Positions 12,420-22,516 of a stretch of 64,000 nucleotides of DNA are shown here, piece by piece. The notes beneath the pieces are model-generated. The model made no database searches. It was not told the origin of the DNA and saw nothing but the letters and a program-made list of their open reading frames with translations. Position numbers and translations under genes: made by a program. Each line of letters starts with the position of its first letter. The stretch's first letter is position 1. The DNA comes from Cadophora sp. MPI-SDFR-AT-0126 (lineage: Eukaryota > Ascomycota > Leotiomycetes > Helotiales > Ploettnerulaceae): NCBI GenBank assembly GCA_020747065.1, contig JAGMVK010000018.1, positions 1,116,001 through 1,180,000 on the forward strand. The letters are read 5' to 3'.

Positions 12420-14789
12420 CTACTTCTTCTCCTCAGGCTCAACAACCTCATCCGGCTTAGTCGTTTCGGCGTCGGTCATTTCCTCATCCTTGGTAGCAGC
12501 CTCTTGAGCCAATGCAGCCTTCTTTGCAGCCTCCGCCATCTCTCGCTTCTTGGCTGCCTCAGCATCTGCAATAGCTTGAGCAGCTGCGCGCTCCTCCTCG
12601 ATCTTGTCGAAGTAGCGTTGGGCAATTGGGCCAGCCAACGCACGGATCTCGTCGTACTTTGCTTGATAGACGGCCTTAGTAGCATCTTCACCCTCGTCAT
12701 AGAGCCAGTCCTGTTCAAAAATTAGCTTTGCTGTCCTTACTGTTACTGAACTACGAGACTTACCTCACTAGACTCAAGCTTTGCCTTCAACTTGGTCTTC
12801 TCATCATCGCTGGCGAAGTCGGCGTAGGTGTCATCGATCTTGTTTCTCATATCATAGATATAGGTCTCTAGCTCATTCTTCTTGTCTTCGGTATCGGCGA
12901 CAAGCTTGTCCTCCATGATCATGCTGGATTCCTGCTCGGCCGCGACTACCTTGATCGATTCATCAAGGGATGACGTGCCGGATACGATAGGAAGATCACC
13001 CTTTCGGACCTGCTTCTTGACCTTTCGGGTCTTTGGCTTTTCCTCGGTATCCATCGCATCTGGATCCTTCTTCTCTGTGTCTTTATCCTCAGGAATGGGC
13101 TCCTCAACTTCCACATCCTCCACGTAGTAACCTTGCTCAACGTTCAAGATGCCGTGCAAGTTTAGGCGGGCCTTGAGTTTGCAGATCATGAAGTCATCCT
13201 TTGAGTCGGCCTTGACCCCCTTGACCGTGAATCGGCCAATCCAGGGATTAATCTTTCCAGGGAGCTGTTCGGGCTTGGCGTATCTGGCCTCTAAGTTGAA
13301 GGTCTCCTTGCGGTAGAATGTGAGAATCTTGGTGGATGGCATGACATTACCCTTGTTGAAGACGGTCAAACTGGTATCTTCATCTGGAATGTCGGGCGAT
13401 TTCTCCCAAGTGAACTCGATAGAGTAGTTGACGATGTCGTGGATGGCGAAATCACGGACACGAAAGACTGGTGACAGAATAGCACAGCTGAAAGCACAAC
13501 CTCGCGCAATAGCCTCATCCTGGTTGAGAGTGAAAGAAAGTGTCTTGCCAAAGAACTTCTGAATTCGCTCCTTGAGAGCAGGAACACGCGTGCATCCACC
13601 AACCAACTCAATTATATCGATATCCTCAACCTTTAGCTTAGCCTCAGCCAAAGCCTGCTCTAGAGGGATATGAACGCGGTTTAAAAGCGGTTCGACAAGT
13701 TTCTCGAGCTCCTCGCGGGTCATCATAGTTGAAACATCGACATCATTCATGAGAGACTCGATGTTGACTGGGGCTTGTTGATTGGCTGACAAGATCTTTT
13801 TCATCTTCTCAGCAGCGGCGTGAACACGAACCATGGCCTTGGGGTGGCTCTTAATGTCGATCTTGTATTTCTCCTTGAACTCGGCGGCAAGGTGGTTCAC
13901 GATAGCCTTATCAAAATCCCGTCCACCAAAATGGCGATCGTAGGTAGTAGACTTGACGCTCAACTCACCCTTTCTGAACTCAACGATCGAGACTGTGTAG
14001 TTGCTGTGTCCGATATCGACAAATGCTACGCGTCTGGACTTCTCGTCGCCAGTAGGGAGGTCAGTTTTTGTGATTCCGTAACCAAGAGCAGCTGCTGTAG
14101 TATCGTTCATAAGGCGGAGAAGCTTGAGACCGGAGATCTCAGCAGCATCCATCAGAGCTCTTCTTTGGGCATCAGTGAACCAAGCCGGGACACTCATCAC
14201 CATATCAGAGACTGGAAGCTTCAACTCTGCAGAAGCGGTTTGCTTGACCTTGCTCAGGAACATAGATATAAGCTGCGTAGCGGTGAACTTCTCCTTCTTT
14301 CCCAAATATGTAATTTCCGCGCCAACCTGGCCATCAATATCGACTAGAGGGGCAGAGACGAACTCTTGTTCGATCTGGACATCGGGGTCACTGTATGACC
14401 GGCCGGCTAATCGCTTGAGGGAGCCAACGGTGTTCTTGAGGTTGGAGATTTCCTGTGTCTTTGCAGGCTCGCCCAGATATCTAGATTTAGGACCGAAACC
14501 AACCAGGGACCTAGCAAATATTGTTAGGATAGGCATCGAGTAGAGTAGAGGGTGTGCGACTTACGGTGTAGCCCGATTCGAAACTTCATTTGTGATCTGC
14601 CCACCATCAGTATCTACACAGGTCGAGGAGGGGAAGAGGAGCACATACGACGTCAACTCCACGGTTCCGAGCGACGGCAATGACGGTATTGAGCGTTCCG
14701 AAGTCTACACCGACGACTGCAGAGAAGACAGCTGTTAGCAGGGACGCAAAGGCAGGCTGTGGTGGGATGGTTGTTGACTTACCACTCAT
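12420..14789 (-). CDS. hsp88: Hsp110-type chaperone (HSP88/SSE1 family)
   Basis: Hsp110 proteins are cytosolic nucleotide-exchange factors for Hsp70 and holdases for unfolded proteins. Read from the right, exons are 14789-14783, 14716-14649, 14596-14565, 14510-12764 and 12710-12420, giving 714 residues, close to Neurospora HSP88. The N-terminus VVGVDFGTLNTVIAVARNRG is the Hsp70-fold phosphate-1 loop with the Hsp110 signature, and RLMNDTTAAALGYG and RVAFVDIGHSNYTV follow. An acidic loop lies in the substrate domain (PIPEDKDTEKKDPDAMDTEE). The protein ends in a charged Ala/Glu/Lys-rich tail finishing PEEKK, without EEVD, as expected for Hsp110. The first coding exon is only 7 nt (ATGAGTG). Several antisense frames overlap it and are shadows. 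Confidence 0.95.
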
Positions 14790-15005
14790 TTTTGCGGTAG
14801 ATTGCGGCTTGCAGTGCAGATAGAGGTGTCAAGGATTTTTCTTCGCGAGAGAGAGGGAGAGAGAGGATTGATGTTGGCGATCGAGATACAGGTTTGTAAG
14901 ATGGATGCAAGGCTGAGGTGGATTCGGGGGGGAGGGGAGTTTTGTGTTTTGGTGGTTTGGCACTGAATGCGGCACCACGATTTTTTTCGTTAAACGACTA
15001 TTAGT

Positions 15006-15013
15006 TTCCAGAA
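15006..15013. promoter_or_regulatory. Candidate heat-shock element
   Basis: TTCCAGAA fits TTCnnGAA, two inverted heat-shock units, about 220 bases upstream of the hsp88 start. A chance occurrence is possible because only two of the usual three units are perfect. Confidence 0.35.
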
Positions 15014-15402
15014 AGCGCTCGTCACTTCAGCGTCGTCTCTGGTTCTGGCTGGGCAACGAACGCAGCAGGACCACAACACCAGTGTACGTACTAGTAGGTA
15101 TGCATTTCACGTATAAATCATTGTAATATACTCTTTCTTCTTTTTCCCATCTTTCTTCTTCTCATATCTTTACAAACGACACGTATCATAAGCAAGACCC
15201 AACTCTTCCTGCCTTGTCGACGAGCAACAAATCGGTAACAGTGGAGAGTCACGTGGCGTGGGGTTATTTTGCCCCTCGCTGGCCATGAATTGTGGGTCGT
15301 GCTGAAGTGTCAGGCCACGCAATAATAATAATGGAGGGGCAAATGACGATGCAGGTGGGTTGGGGGTCAGTTGTACAACTGCAAATGTTTTGAAGGATAA
15401 TT

Positions 15403-15430
15403 AGAAGAAGCAGAAGCAGAAGCAGAAGAA
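15403..15430. repeat. AGAAGC imperfect hexanucleotide repeat
   Basis: About four units of AGAAGC/AGAAGA in tandem within the hsp88-zng1 spacer. Confidence 0.7.
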
Positions 15431-16050
15431 GTATAATAGAGCAATCATTACGCTATTCCCATCCTTTTGGAGACTTTGTATTTATCAGTGTCTGTCCTTT
15501 AATCATTTTCTTGCTTCATGATAATCTTATTTGCACTATTAAAGAGATGCTGATGCAGTAGGATAAATGACGGTTCGGAAACTTTGATTTACCTACATAT
15601 ACGACCATAAGATAGAGAGTGAAAGTCCAAGAATACCAGTTTCTCGTCTGATTTGAAGCCAGCAACTAGCTACTTTATCATTATGTAGAAGTGACTTGAT
15701 GACCTGGAGACTTCGAACCTGAACCCTGAATTTCGTGGTTGTCATGGTGGCGAGGAATCCAAGAAAAAACAAAACTCGAAAGTAAGCACAGCATTGCGAC
15801 TCAGGGCATTTTCAACTTGATTTGTTGCGAACTCCATCTTCACTTGGTCAGTAAACATGCATGGCTCGGGTAACATACCCAGCACATCTCATTGAACCGC
15901 AGGTCTTTTCTGAACAACATATGTAAGTATTCATAAATTGTTGGGCACAGCCTATACGTTCGAACAGCGAATAGGCGTACGAGCGCCTTACTTACCCAAA
16001 TATGACCCTGAATGCTCAGCTGAATCGCTCTTTCACAGTTTGAGATAATA

Positions 16051-17449
16051 TCATGAAACGATTATATTGATCAAGCTCTCCTCGAATGGCTTATCAACAA
16101 GATTTCGTCCAATCAACACAACCTTGCCTTCCGGATCTGATGCTGTTTCTGTTGGCTCCCTACCATTTGGCGTATCCACAATGTCAAAGACATCCCGAAC
16201 ACCTTGAACGATTTTAACATCTCCATTCGAAAGAGGCAATCGTGCTTTCAGTCGGTGGATCTCGAACTTTTCTTCACCTGTGCCTGGTCTTGGTAAATTA
16301 GAATCCCATAGAATCGATCTGAGCCACTCATCAAGGCGAGGTAGTTGTTCAACCTCGAGCACTGGAACCGAGAGAGTGATGGTTGCAATTGTCTACAGGG
16401 TTGTAAGTCACCAGTCAATTGGCCGTATAGAGTATCACTTACTGGATCTAGGTGGCTATGACCCTTGTCCGCCACATCCAGGGCTCCAACATCATCATAC
16501 GCATGGAGATCTAACAAGAAGCCTTCCAATCGTGGTACCTTTCCCTGAGTAGTTACGTGGACAGTAGCGAGCCCATTGATGGCTTGTACTCGTTTTTTGA
16601 CAGAAGTCAACTCCTCCTCGCTAACCAGGTCTGATTTGTTGATGACAAGAATATCCGCATGTGAGATTTGCAGATGTGCTGTTGTCAGAGCAGGTCCATG
16701 ATGGTCCTCACGCTCGTCATGCTTAACCGTCTCTTGAACAGGTTCATTGAGACTTTTCAGAATGTTCTTGGCATCAACGAGGGTGACAATACCATCAAGA
16801 TAAATGGTACTGCCAAGGCCTTCGTCAACCCAGAAAAGGGGAGCAATGTTTCCTGGATCAGCTAGGCCGGTGGTTTCAAGAAGGATGTAATCAAAGGCTC
16901 CCTTCTTTTCCATCAAGGATTCGATTGCGTTGACTCCGGAGTCTCTGACCAGGAGTCAGCGATGTGCTAATTCAGACATGGCAAAACGTACTTTACTGAA
17001 CAGCATATGCAGCCATTGCCGAGTTCAAGCCACTCTTCAACCTTTTCACCACCCTTGTTGACTGTCAGAGATTTCTCGATGTCAATCGCTGCACGGTCAG
17101 TGGAGTTTCTTGACCAGTAGGTCACCATGCCACTCACAGTCACCGAATTCTACGATCCAAAATTAATTATTGTGTTTCCTGATGCTATGACAAGCCTGTA
17201 CCTACCATTCAAGATTACTGCTATCTTCTTTCCATGCTGTTCATTCAAGATGTAATTCATCAGTGTTGTCTTTCCCGCGCCGAGATAGCCTGTGCTTGGT
17301 CAATGGATAATTTTAGACGGACATTAGCTTGACTTGCCTGTCACAATAGTAATAGGTACTTTGATGAGTTTTGGCCCTTCAAGGGCATCTTTATCTTCAT
17401 ACCTCTCAACGTCTACCAACATAGGAGGTTCTTCGTCGTCGAAGTCCAT
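16051..17449 (-). CDS. ZNG1: CobW/COG0523 GTPase, ZNG1-type zinc chaperone
   Basis: Eukaryotic ZNG1 proteins use GTP to hand zinc to methionine aminopeptidase 1. Six exons, from the right: 17449-17338, 17289-17206, 17149-17138, 17088-16992, 16944-16443 and 16392-16051, giving 382 residues. Walker A is GYLGAGKTT (from residue ~38). The family metal motif is [11 protein letters not shown], with Cys-x-Cys-Cys. Walker B region is [11 protein letters not shown], and the guanine-specificity motif is NKSD. A His/Asp-rich stretch (KHDEREDHH) and DKGHSHLDP could bind metal. The C-terminal CobW_C domain ends in [13 protein letters not shown]. Two structural oddities: intron 1 uses a GC donor (GCAAGT), and exon 3 is only 12 nt; both are required to restore NEFGDSIDIEKSL, which fits the family. 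The N-terminus lacks the Cys of the MetAP1-docking motif. The gene is divergent from MOB3. Confidence 0.9.
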
Positions 17450-17700
17450 TTTGAATATTGTGAGCTTGGCTTGTGAAGTGTTGTTGGCTGTGAATTGCAT
17501 CTGCCAGCCTTGTGGCAATGCGCCAGTGACATTTTAGCGTCTTTTCGTCAACCCCCAGAGCCTGACGCGAAGTCACAAGCAAGCCAGAGGCGCGTCGCCT
17601 CTGCCCGAGCTCAACGCCGTCGAGTGTAACGAAGCTCGAAAGGCAAGTCTTCCAAAATTCAATGTCCACTGCTCCCAGCAAATACTAAGACCGCATCGCT
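17450..17700. promoter_or_regulatory. Bidirectional promoter between zng1 and MOB3
   Basis: Only 251 bp separate the two divergent start codons, so the genes must share a promoter region. No specific factor site could be named with confidence. Confidence 0.6.
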
Positions 17701-19253
17701 ATGGCGCTACCACCGAGCTCACCTCGACTCCCTTCCCCTCCTCCACCGACAGAGATTCAGATAGGTTCCAAATCACCTTCCTTGGGTGGCTCGATGTCGG
17801 AACCTACCATTGAGCAGGGTATCATAGATGCAAACTCCAGACGGAGAATACATCCAGGTACCAAGTCTGCCGATATGGCAGCTGGGCCTCCCCTCATCCC
17901 CCTCAACGAGGTAAGACCTGACTTTCCAGTACAAGGCATAATACTAATCTTTCATAGCTTGACTCCGCCTTCCAACTTCAAGAACACCTCAAGGCTCTGC
18001 ATTACTACAATTCCAGGCCTCTGGACAGCGAAGGCACGATCCCCATCAGCCGCGAGACGGCAATCATCATTGCCACGCAGCCCGAAGGCGTTGATCGTGC
18101 TCTCTGGCTCTACGAACTCTGCCGCTTTCTCATAAATAAGTGTAACGATCTCATTATCGGATTCTTGTTCGACAATCCCCCATGTTCCGCTACAACATGT
18201 CCAGAAATGCGAGCCAGTGAGTGGCAATTTCTCTGCGCTGTGCACGAATCTCCAAAGAGCTGTTGTGCTATCGACTACTGCTGTCACACCCTTGACTGGG
18301 CTACAAATATTGTTACAAGCCAGAAGATATTTCCAAGTCGATTGAGCTTGGGCGCAGGAGATGCCGTCGATGAACGAGGGGCTGGCGTTAAGCATTTGAC
18401 CAACATATTTCGACGATTGCACCGGATATTTGCACATGCATGGTTTCAACATCGAGGAGTTTTCTGGCAGGTAGAAGGTCAAACTGGTTTATACGTTCTC
18501 TTCAAGACCGTCTGCGATACATATGACCTACTCCCGGCGGAGAACTACAAATTGCCTCCTGAAGCGGAAGGTTTGGAGCCGGCGGAGGAACTTCGAGCTC
18601 CCGTGCCATCGATCATGAAAGCTGCGCCGGCCCCGAGCAACATCTTCCTGACCGACGATGACTCTAATCGAAAAAATACTAGGCGACATATAAGACAATC
18701 GCCTTCCGTTGGATCGGCTGTCACAACGGTACTAGAATCCGATGAGGAAGAGGTAGACGTCACTCAGAAGCTAGGAGACTTTCAGATCGCAGAGGAAGAT
18801 GAAGAAGAAGGGGCAACTGAAATTCCAGTAATAGTGGAGTCTTATGAGGAGGATGCACCTCAGCAAGCACAAGAAGAGGGGCCCGTTTCGGCACCGGCTG
18901 AAGAGGCCGAGCAGAATCCCCAGGTCCCAGCCAAATCAACTTCGTCAACTTCATCGTGGGACAGCATGTCTTCCGACTTAGAAGAGAAGTCAGAGCCGAG
19001 ACCGCAAATTCCAGAATCCAAACCAGAAGAGGACCCTGCTGTAGAAAGCTCAGATGAGGCTCAGGGAGAGGCACTGATATCTATGGTTGCTGGGCAAGAC
19101 GAGGGCCCGGTTGTAGAAAGGGGTATTGTGGAGAGTGTATCCGAGAAGCTAGAAGAGGAGAAGGGAGAGGAAAAGGGAGAAGAGGAAGAGGACAAGGTCG
19201 TCGAAGCCGTTCCTGAGAAGGCGGATGAGCGAAAGGAAGTGGAAGAGTCATGA
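17701..19253 (+). CDS. mob3: MOB3/phocein family protein (STRIPAK component)
   Basis: MOB3/phocein is a subunit of the STRIPAK phosphatase-kinase scaffold, needed for hyphal fusion and development in filamentous fungi. Two exons, 17701-17910 and 17958-19253 (47-bp intron), give 501 residues. The Mob domain spans about residues 75-285. It has the zinc-binding set: CPEMRASEWQFLCAVH with CCAIDY (two Cys ligands), then RRLHRIFAHAWFQHR (two His ligands). The domain closes with LYVLFKTVCDTYDLLPAEN. The C-terminal ~200 residues are strongly acidic and disordered (repeats of EEE, EKGEE), a tail typical of fungal MOB3 and absent from short MOB1/MOB2. The N-terminus is Pro/Ser-rich. The exact N-terminal start is the most upstream ATG of an exon that opens 251 bp from zng1. 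Confidence 0.88.
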
Positions 19254-19589
19254 CATGATGTTGTTCTATCTATAGAATGTATTTCAAACCCTGTAAGTAG
19301 ATACCCAAACGAATGAGCTTCGAGTTTCCAGATGATAGGGCCTTCAAGGCGTCTTTTGCCCTAATAACCCCTTCAGAATAAAATCCGCTTTGAAGGCAGC
19401 CTTGCAGACTCTACATGCACTGGCAAGCAAAAGTTGGGTAGATCATTATGCATTTGAATCAGACAATGGTTGCCTCCAGAGAACAAATGCACGAGGAACG
19501 CCGCAACACCTCGCTACAAAATGACGAATTCCCCAAGCTTTTCCATATCCCCTGGGTATCATAGTACGCATAAGTCACCTCCATATTCC
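19254..19589. other. Convergent 3' spacer
   Basis: 336 bases between the MOB3 stop and the stop of the DUF7053 gene. It contains no gene and probably holds both 3' UTRs. Confidence 0.6.
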
Positions 19590-20728
19590 TTACTCCAACT
19601 CTGCAATCCAACGCGGTTGATATCTCTGCGCCTGGCCCTGTCCTTGGCCTTGTCCGTCCATCCTTGAAGGTTGTCTTCCATCCTGTCTCTGTTGTGTCGG
19701 CAGCTCAGTACAACGTTGCGATGGTGATTCCCGCCGGTGTGGATTCGAAGGCTGGTAAGCTGAATCGACCTGTATTGTAGGGGGATGCTGCCCAGTGTTC
19801 AAATTCTGCCAAGAAATCCTGTTGCTAGGGTGTTGACCTCCCACTATTGGGTCTGGATATGAGCCTTTTTGCGATGCGCCTGAATTGGCCGAGTCCCGTA
19901 TATTGAGCGGCTGGGAATTCAATCTGCTATCGTAGCTCGCCCGCGAGTCTGAATGATCGGACCGATAGCTGGAGGTGCTTTGTAGGGGCAACATCAGAGG
20001 GCTTTGGGGCCCGGAAGATGCGTTGTCTTGGGGTCTCCAACCTTTCGCGATGCTTTGCGAGTCGTTGTCGCTCGGCGAGTATTCGGTGGATGCTTGGGAT
20101 CCGGCGAACGAACCACTAAGGATTCGGTCGTTGAGGGCACTGTTCTTGGCCGCTGCTTCTTGGATTTGTGATTTTACCAACAGACGTCCAACGAGCGACG
20201 AATGGGCCTTCTTGAGCGTCTTCTTCACAAAGCCTCCCATCATGATATTGCAGCGCATCCACGAATTATCAGTATGGTCAAAAGTGCCGGGGCATACAGA
20301 GAGCTTACATCTACGTCTTCTCGCAACCACAGTCCATGTAAAGGTGCTCCCAACCCAAGCTCCACGGGAGCAATAGGTTCACCAGGGAGTGATCCTCCAA
20401 GAGTCCATTTTCCCTTTATGTCCAAGCCCATCGGCGCGTAGCAGTGCGTTTGCAAGCCATCCTTCAGGTCGTGAAAGCAGCATGTATAGGTGACTTGACC
20501 GGATGCCAGACCACCAGGAAGATACTGAACTCGGTCCGTCAGCGAATACCAGACACAGTGGTACTCTTCGGGTGTCGCATTTGGCGGTGGCTTGATCGGA
20601 TGTCTTTCTATGACGAGAGGGTTGAGATCTATCATTTCCGTATGACACTTCAATGTTTCCATGACCACTTCGCGACTGACTCCTGGAGGAAGAGGAGTCA
20701 AGGTTGTGAAGACCGTTCGCTTCGACAT
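19590..20728 (-). CDS. DUF7053-type fungal protein of unknown function
   Basis: The N-terminal ~160 residues resemble the fungal DUF7053 family: KRTVFTTLTPLPPGVSRE, HTEMIDLNPLVIERHPIK, TDRVQYLPGGLASGQVTY and DIKGKWTLGGSLPGEP. This is a lipid-transfer-like fold candidate without known activity. Exon 1 is 20728-20309 (140 codons, ending REDVD). The protein should continue MRCNIMMGGFVKKTLKKAH from 20258. The C-terminal ~170 residues are disordered and Ser/Gln-rich, ending in a Gly-Gln run (GQGQGQGQAQ). The intron 20308-20259 has a good GTAAGC donor and CTGATAAT branch site, but the base pair before MRCN is GG, not AG, and no AG exists anywhere in between. Either a non-canonical acceptor is used, or the gene is broken here. 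If spliced as drawn, the product has 362 residues. Confidence 0.7.
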
Positions 20729-21578
20729 TTTGATGTTGATTATCGTAGAAAGAGGCGATCGGGGCGGGGTTGATTTGGCCAGTGACAGCAGAGAAATTGA
20801 AAGGTGGAGGGAGAGAGATGATGAAACAAACAGCAGCTTCAAAGGAAGAAAGGGAGGGCGGGCGGCCGTGGGGGGTTTAGGATATAAGTATGCATGCGCA
20901 GGACAAAGAAAGGATGTTTGATATTGACGTTGAAGTTGAAGATATGTACAGTACATACATACACACATAATACTCCATAATTAGCCGTCTTCACAGCCCG
21001 CTTTCGGTGGAGAGCCGACGGCACTATCACTATCCGGCTCGGCTTGGCTTATATTGGTTGTGTGTGTGGTGGCGTGGCGCGGGCGCAGCGTGGTGGCCAG
21101 CCACTCAGGCTTAATTAAGCTCAACAACCAATGCTTCTGCGTCAACTCTGATCTGGGCGAGGCAGGGCAGGGTAGGGCAGCCGCTAACCTTATCTATTTC
21201 AGGATACTTACATACATTATTTTCTATCGACTTATACGCACACTATCCTCCATCCCCCTAAACAATTAACTCCAACTACCTCAAACCCTAACAAGAGCTA
21301 ATTCCATCTTGTCCACTCTGCGCATCGGAAACTTCTTTCATCCAAGGTCGAAGTAGTTGTCTGTTAGAGCTAACTACAATAGCCACTCAATTGGCAATTG
21401 CGCCGGAGTGAAGCAGTTGATTACGGGACGAGGGGGGTAAGGTGAAGCCACCCCAAGTAGATAATGTTGACTTTCCACAAGCGAACCCCTGTTTCGATCC
21501 AGAAGCGAAACTATGCAAGGTACCATACATCATTTCAGGCTGGCAATCTTAAACTTTTCTCCAAGCACCTAGACCTAT
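20729..21578. other. Intergenic, DUF7053 promoter and SUR7-like 3' side
   Basis: 850 bases without a gene. A short inverted repeat, ATGTAC-A-GTACAT, lies at 20944-20956. The region near 21150-21180 holds GGCAGGGCAGG-type words like those in the desert upstream of flbA. Confidence 0.5.
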
Positions 21579-22516
21579 CTATCCATCTACACATCTATCT
21601 TCCTTCATTTCAACCACAGACTTTTCTTTTTTCGTGCTTGTAATTGCCAATAACCACAATACAAATTCGATCCCCAAAACGGACACCGCGGCCCAAGTGA
21701 GACCAAGAGCAGTCGTTCCCACAGATACACTCGACACGTTAACTTGCCATACTAACATCCCGGAGCCAGTGGCTCCAGGCCCGTGAAAATCTGGCACCCT
21801 TGCTGATCGTCTTGTGTTGTCTCGAATCTGGTTGCGGAGTTGGACCATCTGCGCAGTGATGATCGAAGAGGCGATGATCATGAAGATGAATGCCACCTGT
21901 ATTTCGCCAGGTCAGTTTGACGGACACCTAATGGTGATCTGGGAGGTGCTTACTCCATAACAGAAAGTAGCTATCCTTCGGCTCCCCCTCACATTGTTAC
22001 CTCTAGCCCTAGCGAATGCCATGAGCACCAGCACAACATCCAAGATGGCTGACATGATGTAAAATGCAAGCGGTATATCCAGATTGATAGTGGTGAATCT
22101 AAGTGGAGAGACCAGTCGTCCTACACTGCCTATATCTAGGCTGCTTCCACCTCTGAGATGGCTATTCGTTTGTTGCGACAATGGCGGACGATCTCCGAGC
22201 TGTCACTGGTAATGGAGTCGTAGCCTACGCAAAAGCGGTTGAGAAATAAATCATAGGAGTAATCGCTGCTTGATCGTTGAGGTGCTGATAGAGTGTAATC
22301 CCACTGGGAGTTGGTCAGTCTTTATTTTGATCCGAACGGAAGCAGGATATTCAATCAAGGCATACTTTAATTAAGCTGAATGCTGAGTTCTTCTCTCGTT
22401 TCAACAAAAAACCTTGACCCGAGTGAGGGGTTCATGCCGCCGACATTAATGAGAACAATGGGGACAAATGTAAATATTGTTGGAATAATTGTGAGGTAAG
22501 CGATGAGTCGAGCCAT
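21579..22516 (-). CDS. SUR7/PalI-like four-helix membrane protein
   Basis: SUR7-family proteins sit in plasma-membrane eisosomes or act in pH sensing. Proposed exons, from the right: 22516-22406, 22303-22180, 22129-21954 and 21896-21579, giving 242 residues. Helix 1 is LTIIPTIFTFVPIVLINVGG. The first extracellular loop has two Cys in a claudin-like context (NRFCVGYDS and VRHCS). Helix 2 is PLAFYIMSAILDVVLVLMAF, helix 3 AFIFMIIASSIITAQMV, and helix 4 follows GLTWAAVSVLGIEFVLWLLA; GLTWAA before helix 4 is a family hallmark. The last intron is canonical. The first two rely on weak donors (GTTGAA at 22405, GTCGCA at 22179); without them the frame meets stops. A SUR7-like identity is likely, but the exact N-terminal exons are uncertain. 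Confidence 0.6.

Larger units (their letters stand above)
14790..16050. promoter_or_regulatory. hsp88 promoter region and zng1 3' side
   Basis: 1.26 kb with no gene. The part near 14790 serves hsp88. It holds a two-unit heat-shock element (15006-15013), a CACGTG at 15250-15255, CCCCT/AGGGG stress-element-like words near 15268 and 15334, and an imperfect AGAAGC repeat at 15403-15430. The far end probably holds the zng1 3' UTR. Confidence 0.45.

Noticed and set aside
13820..14543. Plus-strand open frames inside hsp88
   Set aside because: They are antisense to conserved Hsp110 sequence and have no domain of their own.
21579..22516. SUR7-like locus as a frameshifted pseudogene
   Set aside because: An in-frame model exists with two weak but GT-AG introns, and hydrophobic segments and loop Cys are preserved; kept as a low-certainty gene.
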